A stretch of 64,000 bases of DNA from Trichoderma breve (taxonomy: Eukaryota > Ascomycota > Sordariomycetes > Hypocreales > Hypocreaceae). Of this stretch, positions 55,574 to 64,000 are shown in pieces; within the stretch, counting starts at the first letter, position 1, and every line of letters starts with the position of its first letter. The notes under the pieces were generated by a model that saw nothing but the letters and a program-made list of their open reading frames with translations, was not told the origin of the DNA and made no database searches. The stretch lies in the NCBI RefSeq assembly GCF_028502605.1, contig NC_079233.1:4092001-4156000 (forward strand), written 5' to 3'. The translations under genes and the position numbers were made by a program.

Positions 55574-57764
55574 ATGGCCAACAGCACACAGGACAAGACT
55601 CACAGCGAGTCGCAAGTCTATCTCTCGACCAGAGGCGGCGATTACGATGTTTGTCTTCTTTTTTCTTCACTGGGCGATGCCCGTGGCCACCTGCTGACTC
55701 TTTGCAGCTCTCCTTCGAGACCGTTGTCCTCAAGGGACTCGCCGCTGACGGAGGTCTCTTCTTGCCGCATCAGATTCCCACTGCTGAGAACTGGGTACGT
55801 ATGCAGCATTCGAATTTATGTTGTCGCATGGATGGCTTCTGCCGTTTTATTGCATCTGCATGGACCAATGGCTAAGACTGGCTGCAGCGCAACTGGAAAG
55901 ACCTCTCCTATGCGGAGCTGGCCTTTGAGATCCTCAGCCTCTACATTTCGAGATCCGAGATCCCCGCCGACGACCTGAAAGCCATCATCGACCGAAGCTA
56001 CTCTACCTTTCGCGACGAGAATGTAGCTCCCTTGACTCACCTAGAAGACAACCTATACCTTCTTGAGCTGTTCCACGGCCCGAGCTATTCTTTCAAAGAC
56101 TGTGGGTTCTACATGGACGATTGTGGTGACATCACCAATCTGACAGTTTATAAGGTGCTTTGCAATTCTTGGGAAATCTGTTTGAATACTTCCTTGTCCG
56201 AAAGAACCAGGGAAAGATCGGAAAAGGTGGGCTTCCTATATGTCGATAAGCTCTAGTCGGATGCTAACTGGCCAGCAGAGAGGCATCATTTGACTGTTGT
56301 GGGCGCAACAAGTGGTGATGTAAGCTTTTATCCCATACATATCAGCAAACGATGTTCTAACACCTCATAGACTGGATCTGCCGCCATTGAGGGCCTCAAG
56401 GGCAAGAAGGATGTCTCAGTCTTCATCCTGCACCCCAAGGGCCGCATCAGCCCCATCCAAGAGGCCCAGATGACGACTTGCCTGGATGCAAACGTTCACA
56501 ACCTCGCCATTGAGGGAACTTTTGACGACTGCCAGGTTGGCTGAACTAGCGACAATCCGAGAGCGACTCAACTCACTGATGATGGCATATAGGATATCGT
56601 CAAGGCCATGTTCGGTGACCCCGATTCCAACGAAGCTTTGCAGCTCGGCGCTGTCAACTCGATCAACTTTTCCAGAATCCTCGCTCAAATCGTCTACTAC
56701 TTCCACTCGTACTTTTCACTTGCCAGACAGTCTTCTTCTTTCCAGGTTGGAGACAAGGTCAGATTCGTAACCCCCACAGGAAACTTTGGCAACATTCTGG
56801 CGGGATACTTTGCCAAGCAGATGGGTCTTCCCGTGGCTAAGCTTGTTGGTAAGTTTTGCTCCAGTTACAGTTGCAATATGTGAAACCATGGCTAACTCAT
56901 TAATCAGTGGCAACGAATGAGTAAGTAGCAAGGAGTCCCATGATTGCAACAACCACCCAGTGGTCAAATTGTTCACAAAGAAGAGTGCTTAGCAGGTGGA
57001 GGAGTATTTGCTAACCACCATCACCATAGGAACGATATCTTGCACCGATTCTGGATGACTGGCAGATATGAGAAGAGTGGTGTTCAAGACGAGAACGGCT
57101 CCAAGGCCGAAAACTGCAAGGAAACCATGAGCCCAGCCATGGATATCCTGGTCTCCAGCAACTTTGAGAGACTAATGTGGTTCCTTGCAAGAGGTATTTT
57201 TTTTTTGTCCCGTGTCCAGTTTCCTCATTCACAACTAACTCACCTCTAGACTTTGCCGCGACGGTTGGCATGGATGAGGAGTTTAACAGGAAGCAGGCCG
57301 GACAGGAAGTCTCTGCCTGGTATAAATCCCTGAAAACGACTGGGGGCTTCGGGCCGGTCCATGACGAGATCTTGGAAAACGGCCGCCGAACCTTTGAGAG
57401 CGAGCGCGTAAGCGATGCGGAGACTGTGGAGACGATCAAGTCCTGCTACGGGAAGACCAAGTACGTCCTGGATCCTCACTCGGCTGTGGGAGTCACGGCA
57501 TCAGAAAGATCCATTGCTCGCGCCGGACCGGCAACACACCACATCTCGCTCTCAACTGCCCACCCCGCCAAATTCTCCGGCGTCGTCACGACGGCGCTGG
57601 GCGAGGAGCCTGGGTTCAACTTTGAGGAGCAAGTACTTCCTGAAGAGTTCAAGGCTTTCACTACAATGGAGAGGCGCGTGACGCTTGTGGAGAATTCATG
57701 GGAGAAGGTCCGCGAGGTCGTCAAGGCTCAAGTGGAGGAGGATCTCAAGACTGAGAGCAACTAG
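55574..57764 (+). CDS. THR4: Threonine synthase
   Basis: Ten exons, 55574-55648, 55708-55794, 55888-56101, 56155-56226, 56279-56319, 56371-56535, 56593-56848, 56908-56920, 57030-57193 and 57250-57764, join in frame to 533 aa, the usual fungal length. Signatures: YLSTRGG, GLAADGGLFLP, FHGPSYSFKDCALQFLGNL with the PLP-binding lysine in SFKD, VVGATSGDTGSAAIEGL, FVTPTGNFGNILAGYFAKQMGLPVAKLVVATNENDILHRF, and DPHSAVG near the end. It converts O-phosphohomoserine to threonine in the cytosol, the last step of the aspartate pathway. Exon 8 is only 13 nt. Several donors are weak (GTTTGT, GTGGGT, GTGGGC, GTTGGC), so individual intron edges were set by protein continuity and by phase. Confidence 0.95.
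56908..56920 (+). other. 13-nt internal microexon of threonine synthase
   Basis: Flanked by ..AATCAG and GTAAGT; it encodes the end of V, then A-T-N, and two bases of E in KLVVATNENDI. Without it the conserved ATNENDILHRF stretch is broken and the frame is lost. Confidence 0.85.
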
Positions 57765-59261
57765 ACTGGTTGGCTGGATACACGAAAAAGTTTGAATTGC
57801 ATTATATAATCATGGATAGATTGAATTGGTAGCCAAAAAAAAGTGTCATTGCCCATTGAAGCAGTTAGAAACCCCATGCACAGTTTGAGGTTTTGCTCGT
57901 AAATGGGCGAATGAGATACAAGTCAGGTAGCATTTTTAGAAGTATACCAGGATCTTTCATAATCAAGAGAAGTTGCCTAGATGCCTGAATGATTGTGGCG
58001 TAACATTCGGACATGATATCATTCTCCAACTTCTCGATTCTATAAGTCCATCTCGAAAAAAGGCGCGCAATAATGTGTCGATATTGCTAATCAGCCTAAG
58101 GCAATACGAGTAAACTGAGGGACTATCTGAAGTTGCAATCTCGAGTCTAAAGATGGATAATCGGCCGGTTTAGTCCCAACACGACAAGGCTATTCCGACC
58201 CCATTCTAGAAGAGTACGGCGCATCCCACATGCCATTTTGTGTTGACATTCCGCAATTGGCAATTACATGGCTTCTAGAGGGCTCCGCATTTGCATGGGG
58301 GCTCGTATTGTGCAAACCTCTTTCGGAAGCAACGCGCGTTTATCTTGCCAAATCTATGCATGATGTGTATTGTTATTGCTTTGTATAGTGAACCTTGCTA
58401 GTAGTATCGAAGGGCATATCCTGTCTGATGTCGTCACCTGGATGTGTGGAGATGGTTCGGTGCCAGTTGAAGTTAGGATGGGGAGTACTTCCACGAATAG
58501 GATACCGTAGGGCTCTCCCCTCCTGCGGTAATAATTTCAGATGAATAAATTATATACTGGATTCTGGCTATTGGTGTTAACTTGCCTGTAGTGGAGATAT
58601 TCCGTATAGTTCAGAAACCTTGCTGAGCCATTACTCCGTAGCTCTTCAATCGATACGGACAATATATCAGACGATTTGCAGAGCGCCGCCGCTTGATAAG
58701 CACCTAAACGACTCTCCTAATCATAATATTAGCTCAGAATCAGCAAAATCGCTGCATCGATTGCGATTATTCGCCTAACGGCCATTTTGTTAAATTGCCG
58801 ATGGCCGGGATGCATTCGGAGCCGGGGTCCCCCAGAAGTGGGGCCGGCATCCGGCATCCAAAATGGCGCCATGCAAGGCAGAAGGAGATAAAAGAATAGG
58901 CATGTGCAGTTTTGGCCGAGACAGGGGGGGTCCTGAACCTAGATTTCACATGCGATTCAGCCAAGCCGAAGGCGCGTCTCGATTAGTTTGATGAGCCTCA
59001 ATGCGGCGATCCCTCACCTCCACAAAGGTCGCAATCAGTCGGTGCCATCCCCGGCCCCCCCGGTATGTGTCATTGCGAGGTTCTTCGCATGGTCCAAGTT
59101 CTTCTTCTTCTTCCCCTCCCCCCCATGGCCCAGTTTGCCGTCCGTACCGGATGTTACTCTCAGAACGTGGGTCTCGAATTGATCTTTATAGGCAGCCGAA
59201 TAAAGACGAACAAAGAAGGTTTCTAGCCAAGAGAACAAAAGTAGCTCATCGCGTGTGCTGC

Positions 59262-59279
59262 GTGTGTGTGTGTGTGTGT
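59262..59279. repeat. (GT)9 microsatellite
   Basis: Nine uninterrupted GT units in intergenic DNA. Confidence 0.9.
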
Positions 59280-59991
59280 CTTCACCGAGTGGTGGATATT
59301 CCTTCACAGTTCAACCCGCTTTGCCCGATTTTAGCACTCTTCCCATCTCCCCACATGGGCCAATACACCTTCTCAGAAAGACGATGCTGCAATCTGCAAC
59401 CTAACTGATTAAGCTTAGCCAGACGAGTAAACAACAATCATGGCGAAACGCTAGTACGGGGACTTGTTCCACGGGGATGCCGCGGGAGGCTGTGCACGAC
59501 GATAACCCAAAAACAATAAAAAAAGATTGAAACAAAAAAAAGGACATGAAGCTGAAGCAGAAAAAGAGTCAGTGAGTAAAGTTGCTAAAGGCTTGGCCTG
59601 TTTACTTCTAGAACCCAAGGATACTATTCGCGAGGATCATCGCATGTTTGGGATGTGGCACCCCTTGTCCGCGCGTGGGTTTCGGATGGTTCCGTAAAGG
59701 CAGGTGGTTGTTTCAGTCGGGGGCCTTGCTGACAGGCGGCTCCAGTCCTGGGAAGACCCTTTACTTTCACGGCATTGAAGGCAGCCGAGTTAGGATTGCC
59801 TTTCTCGGCGTCTCCATCCATTGACGTATCGCGAAGTATATTAGAATGACGATGGCCTCACTCTGTGTTGTTGATGGAATTCCCAAGCCAGCGGTTGATT
59901 GTCTATTCGATCTAAGTGTTTCTTGCAAGCCTAGGACCTCGTTGTTGAGTCTCTCGTTTTTCTTGAATTATAACATCCTGTTGTGAAGGAC

Positions 59992-60007
59992 AAAAAAAAA
60001 CCCCCCC
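59992..60007. repeat. A9C7 homopolymer pair just before a start codon
   Basis: Nine A (59992-60000) directly followed by seven C (60001-60007), ending 8 nt before the ATG at 60016; part of the 5' leader of the secreted-protein gene. Confidence 0.85.
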
Positions 60008-60015
60008 AATTCATC

Positions 60016-61454
60016 ATGTTTGTCAAGAGTGCTGCTTCGGCCGGCCTTTTGTTGGCCTTGACCAACTTTGCTTCTGCGAGCCCGGTGCTCTTGAAGAAGG
60101 ATGCTGCCACACCAGCTGTGGCCAACAAGATCCTGTTGACTCCTGCTGCCCCCGCCAGTGGTGATGGCTCGAATCTGGCTCTGGCAAGCCAGGACAGCTT
60201 CATCTGGACTCACGATGACCAAGGTTCGTATAAGAATGACCCCATCTTATGACAGCTAAACCAGTGTTCTAACCCTCCTCATCAGGCATCCAGGCAAACA
60301 TGACTCTCCAGGCCTCCAAGAACTTCCGTCTCCTCAGCGCCCCCAACTTCCAGGACGTCGTCCAGTCCGTCGACTGCTCCACCGAAGACATCACCATCAA
60401 GTTTGGCAGCGCCTCTTCCCTGCAGGCCGCCCAGGCTGCGTGGAAGTGGGTCAACCAGGCCGCCAGCAACACCATCATCTACGTTGCCGACGACGAGGCC
60501 TGCGCCGGCGACAAGGGCCGCCAGCCCTTCTCCGTCGAGTCCATCACATACGACAGCACCGCCAACACGGCCCAATTGGCTGCCACAAAGGCTCACTGGA
60601 GGGACTTTGCCGAGGACGCCAGCATCCGCATCTCGGGCGTGCCCGCTGCTGGAAACACTGCTAGGGATATCGGCAAGGACGTGAGCATCGACATTGGACA
60701 TGACTTCTCGCAGCCCATCTACAGCACTACTATTGATGGTGTTAACCTGGCTATTGCGTGCTCCAACTGCAAGACTCAGGGCACCCTCAACGCCGATATC
60801 ACGCTGTCGCTGTCCAACGGCTTCGAGGCCTCGCTCACCACCTCGGGCAACCTCGGTGCCACCGTCGAGGTCAGCGTCACTGCCGGCGGCAGCATCAGCT
60901 CGCCGCTGTCCACCAACATCCCCATCGCCACGGTGCCCCTGGCCGGCTTCTCCATCGCCGACGTCGTCGACATTGGCCCTCAGCTCACCATCGTGGCCGA
61001 CGCCAGCATCTCCGGCTTCAGCGCCTCTGCCACGGCCACCGTCGGCGCCACCGCCAGTCTCCCCGACGGCTCCGGCTTCACCCTCGGCCAGGGCGCAAAC
61101 ATCCAGCCGACCATCTCGGCCACCGGTCTCTCCCTGAGCGGCGAAGTGTCCGTCTCGGCACAGGTTGCCCCCGTCTTCACCCTGCAGCTTGCGGCTACCT
61201 TCCTCGGCGAGGGTCTCGTCGGAGGACTTGCTCTCCAGGCTCCCGTCCTGAAGGCCGATTTTGCTGGCCAGGCTACTTCTGCTGGTACTGCTCAGTGCGG
61301 TGCCAACACTGGCATTGCTGAGGTTGGTGTTGAGGTTGATGTTAGTGCTGAGCTGGATGTGTTTGGAGGATTTGGCGGAGCTACTGATCAGCCTAACAAG
61401 ACTTCCCTCTTTAACAAGTCGACGACTCTGTGGAAGGCTTGTTTGGTTGTGTAA
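60016..61454 (+). CDS. Secreted beta-rich hypothetical protein
   Basis: Exons 60016-60223 and 60286-61454 give 458 aa. Signal peptide at 1-22 (AGLLLALTNFASASP). The first part (about 70-160, MTLQASKNFRLLSAPNFQDVVQSVDC, ITIKFGSASSLQAAQAAW) resembles the fungal domain of unknown function often annotated DUF7029. The second part (about 185-440) is a long alternating polar/hydrophobic region rich in Ser/Thr/Ala/Gly, reading as stacked beta strands. Few cysteines, no GPI signal, no catalytic motif I recognise. Similar two-part secreted proteins are common in filamentous ascomycetes and may be wall-associated; function unknown. Codon use is strongly C-ending, suggesting high expression. The intron has a GTTCGT donor and a TTCTAAC branch site. 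Confidence 0.85.
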
Positions 61455-61694
61455 ATATGGGTTGCTATACAGATTTGTATACATGTTTGGATATCAAGTT
61501 GATCAAGGGTGGTTATTATGTACTTCATTTGCAAAAAGGGTAGTTTGTTTATAGGAAACAAGGATTATAACTTGAAAGAATTCACTTAATTTTGGAACAA
61601 TTGTCTTTATTTACTAATATCAAAGCGTCTGCTATAATGCAAGTGCTATACATGATTTAGATGATTAACTTCTATTTAATCAAATCCACTCCCT

Positions 61695-62585
61695 TCACGC
61701 AGTCCAATGCGTTGCCAAAAACTCATCAACCTTGAGTGGCTTCACCTCCGGAACCCTCTCGTTGACATTAGGCGTCAGATCATACTCTCCTAGAGCAATG
61801 ATCTTGAAGAACTCATGGATCATTAGCGTCCCCGGATCCGGGTTACCAGCAATCACCGCATCAATAGCATCCAGCGAGACATATGACTTGTCGAGCTTCT
61901 TTCCCGTAATCTTTTCAATCTTCTCAACGAGTTCATTGATGGTAACCTTGTCGCCCACAATCACACTGTCCTCATCCCACTTTTCGAAATCCAGCGCCGC
62001 AGCAGCGTACTTGCCAACGTCTCGCATATCGGTCACGCTGATTATGCCGTTACCGTCTCCGGGAATGGTGATGCTGCCGCTGTTGATATCGAGCAAGAAG
62101 GCCGGGCCCTTGTATCCGGCTCGGGCAACTTCTTCGTCTCGCGGCGCGCCAGGGGCCCAGACGTTCATCCACAGACCGTTGATGAAGCGCGTGTACTCCA
62201 ATCCAGACTTCTTTACCGCCTCCCAGACAGGTTCCTTGGCCTTGTAATAGGCGACTCGGTCGTATGCGGGAATGGACCATTCCGACGGCACGAAGCGCTT
62301 TACTTTGGCTTCCTTGGCCGCTTCTAGGAGAGCGATTTGCAAGGTGCCAACGGTTGGGCCGTAAGTCCAGATGCAGCTGAGAACAGTGTGGACTCCTCGG
62401 AGAGCGTTGGTGAGTTGCTCGTGGGAATCATAGTCGACGACTTTGACGATGGCGCCTTGGGCTTCGAGCTCGGGGCGTGGAGAGCGAGAAAGGATGACGA
62501 GTTGGTGCTTCTTGGTTGCGAGGATGGCGTTGATGATGTTGGAGGCGATGGCTGAGCCTCCTCCAGCAATTGCGACAGTAACCAT
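61695..62585 (-). CDS. NmrA-like/isoflavone reductase-like NAD(P) protein
   Basis: Single exon, 296 aa, usual family length. The Rossmann start VTVAIAGGGSAIASNIINAI carries the GGGSAIA nucleotide loop in place of the canonical GxxGxxG; LVILSRSP ends strand 2 with an Arg typical of NADP binding. RFVPSEWSIPAY and YYKAKEPVWEAVKKSGLEYTRFINGLWM follow, as in isoflavone-reductase/NmrA relatives, where the Lys of YYKAKEPV would align with the catalytic lysine of the reductase group. It could be an aromatic or quinone-type reductase or a redox-sensing regulator; the sequence does not decide. Convergent with the secreted-protein gene across only 240 bp. Confidence 0.87.
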   Translation of the reverse strand: MVTVAIAGGGSAIASNIINAILATKKHQLVILSRSPRPELEAQGAIVKVVDYDSHEQLTNALRGVHTVLSCIWTYGPTVGTLQIALLEAAKEAKVKRFVPSEWSIPAYDRVAYYKAKEPVWEAVKKSGLEYTRFINGLWMNVWAPGAPRDEEVARAGYKGPAFLLDINSGSITIPGDGNGIISVTDMRDVGKYAAAALDFEKWDEDSVIVGDKVTINELVEKIEKITGKKLDKSYVSLDAIDAVIAGNPDPGTLMIHEFFKIIALGEYDLTPNVNERVPEVKPLKVDEFLATHWTA

Positions 62586-63171
62586 TTTGATGAAAGGTAG
62601 TTAGATTCAATTTGTTACTTGAAAGAATAGAATGGATTGTTGAGCTGTGAGTGTGATGAATGTCTTCGTGTTTTGACGAGAAGAACAAGCACATTTATAT
62701 ACATCTGATACTCCATCACCCCCTTACTATTCAAACGTATCCATTTGTTACAAATGTCTCAATCAATAATCAAAACTTGCAAAGGTCATCAAATTGTTGT
62801 TTTGCCACTATTCATCTTGCCGTGTCCGCATCAAGTTGCAATGAAGTTCAGCCCCCCTGTTCTGATTCGTCGCGGCCGACGGCGGCCGCGCTTCTCATCT
62901 GGGTTTGCTGTTCCCGGCCCCAGTTCGCTGACTAGCAACTCCGCCGGTGGAGACATTGATCTTAGAAGAGAGCGGAGACTAAGACGAATAGATAATCAAA
63001 GAATTGTTGATTACAGGAATTCTAGAGTTATAAAGCTTAGCTGTTGTTCGGTTCTAAAGAGGGTACAATTATATTATATTACATCCTTTTTCATTTCCTT
63101 CTTCTATCCGAGTCATATCGTATGCCTTTGAAATTTATAACTATATAATACAAAATAGAGTAAGATGAGCA
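62586..63171. other. Intergenic
   Basis: 586 bp: promoter of the NmrA-like gene and 3' flank of the partial regulator gene. A GC-rich block near 62868-62893 (CGCGGCCGACGGCGGCCGCG) is nearly self-complementary. No gene supported. Confidence 0.45.
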
Positions 63172-64000
63172 TTATTTAGACAGTAATGCGACCAAACAAG
63201 GATCGTTTTGAATTGGTTGAAAGTAGTTAAACGTGGATGGCGAATCAGACATGAGATCCGAAAGCACATTATCCACGGCCTGAAGGTGTTTTGCTGTAAC
63301 AAGGTAGGGTAAGTAATTAGTCATGTGTTGCTTTCTATACCACCATTCATGAAAGATAACTTACCTGCAGCTTGCCATCTCCTGCCATAATTCCAAGTAG
63401 CCTCCCGGAGTGTTTCAAGCGCCGCCGTCCACTCCGCCTCGTCCATGTCGTCGCGGAAAGAAATCAGCTCTAAGGTAGCTCGATAAATGACGTGGCAATA
63501 CGTCGGCGGAAACGATATTATATTAATCTTACGGTAATGGTTATTAATCGTGTCCGCCACATCGACAACCATGCGGACAATTGTCTTGACTACTAATGCG
63601 GAGGCGACGCGACATGATGGTGGGAAACCTTTAATATCGCCTTTGCATAGATCGTCCGCTGTGAGGGGTGGGTGTCGACTGTGTAAAAGGAGAAGTGAAC
63701 TTTGACAGGGGTAGGTTAGCATTCATCTTTTCCTCTTTTGTTGTTTATCACCACGATGACGTTGAAACAAGTGACTTACACGAGCGTTATGGCGGATGGC
63801 TCACAATATCCACACATGGCACCGCCGGACCGCTCAACAAGTATTCTCATAAGTTGCTGAAGTTCAATATCCAACTGATATTTCTCATCTCCTAGATGCT
63901 CTGGTGCATGAGCGGTCGCTATACTATGGCGAAAAGACACCGTCCTGTCAAACAAACACCACGCTTTTGCCTGATAGCCAAATACACCGGGCTCTTCATC
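63172..64000 (-). CDS. Fungal-specific transcription factor, C-terminal part (cut by window edge)
   Basis: Minus-strand exons 64000-63780 (incomplete at the edge), 63699-63365 and 63293-63172 join in frame to the last 225 residues of a protein. Introns have GTAAGT donors, and a TGCTAAC branch site lies in the first. The residues read as the C-terminal end of the fungal transcription-factor domain: VFGYQAKAWCLFDRTVSFRHS, the middle stretch SLLLLHSRHPPL, and the terminal helices MDEAEWTAALETLREATWNYGRRWQAAAKHLQAVDNVL. The Zn2Cys6 cluster, if present, lies beyond 64000. Because exon 3 is short and ends in AT-rich DNA, an ORF finder would miss it. Confidence 0.75.

Larger units (their letters stand above)
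57765..60015. other. Long intergenic region
   Basis: 2.25 kb, no supported gene. 58770-58870 is GC-rich, with GGGGTCCCCC and GGGGCCGG words able to fold back. A (GT)9 tract lies at 59262-59279. An A9C7 run precedes the next start codon. The right half is presumably the promoter of the secreted protein at 60016. Confidence 0.45.

Noticed and set aside
60282..61484. 400-codon open frame antisense to the secreted beta-rich protein
   Set aside because: Low-complexity Gly/Asp/Val product caused by strong GC3 on the sense strand.

Overview
The window is nuclear DNA of a filamentous ascomycete. The genes are split by short introns (about 50-110 bp) with GT..AG ends and CTAAC/CTGAC branch sites. Intergenic DNA is compact, and the proteins (UapA-type purine permease, Zn2Cys6 regulators, Atg28-type protein, GH18 chitinase, NmrA-like reductase) are those of Pezizomycotina. 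Gene style suggests a Sordariomycete, probably Hypocreales (Trichoderma-like); that is an inference. I see no CRISPR array, no intact transposon and no secondary-metabolite core enzyme. Exons were joined by hand, and every multi-exon model below closes in frame.

Layout. 0.8-3.5 kb: a small Cys-rich tail-anchored protein (+) and an Atg28-type coiled-coil protein (-). 4.9-12.2 kb: three rightward genes, a DCAF7/WDR68-like WD40 protein, the elongation factor Spt5 and a small membrane protein. 12.5-18.0 kb: three leftward genes, a 4CL-like acyl-CoA ligase ending in SKL, a short-chain dehydrogenase and a small membrane protein. 18.0-25.0 kb is gene-poor. It holds a 2EXR protein (-), a degenerate duplicated repeat, an inverted repeat, and a one-TM gene that reads through only with a -1 shift.

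25-39 kb: sulfite oxidase (+), proteasome subunit Rpn2 (-) divergent from the mRNA-cap RNA triphosphatase Cet1 (+, very long Gln-rich N-terminus), then a purine/xanthine-uric acid permease (-). 42-46.5 kb: an N-terminal fragment of the iron-ADH/maleylacetate reductase fold (+), the ribosome-biogenesis WD protein Jip5 (-), and divergent from it a GH18 chitinase ending in KDEL (+). 47.8-51.9 kb: secreted GDPD-fold esterase (+), secreted PAF-acetylhydrolase-like esterase (-), and a FAR1/WRKY-GCM1 zinc-finger protein probably derived from a MULE transposase (-). 53.3-64 kb: a Zn2Cys6 regulator (+), threonine synthase with ten exons including one of 13 nt (+), a secreted beta-rich protein (+), an NmrA-like reductase (-), and the 3' part of another fungal transcription factor (-) cut by the window edge.

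Most genes are unrelated housekeeping neighbours rather than a cluster. The only neighbour pair with a plausible shared job is the acyl-CoA ligase and the dehydrogenase. The best leads for something new are the frameshifted TM gene at 22.8-23.4 kb, the KDEL chitinase, the stand-alone FAR1 protein and the half-domain iron-ADH protein.
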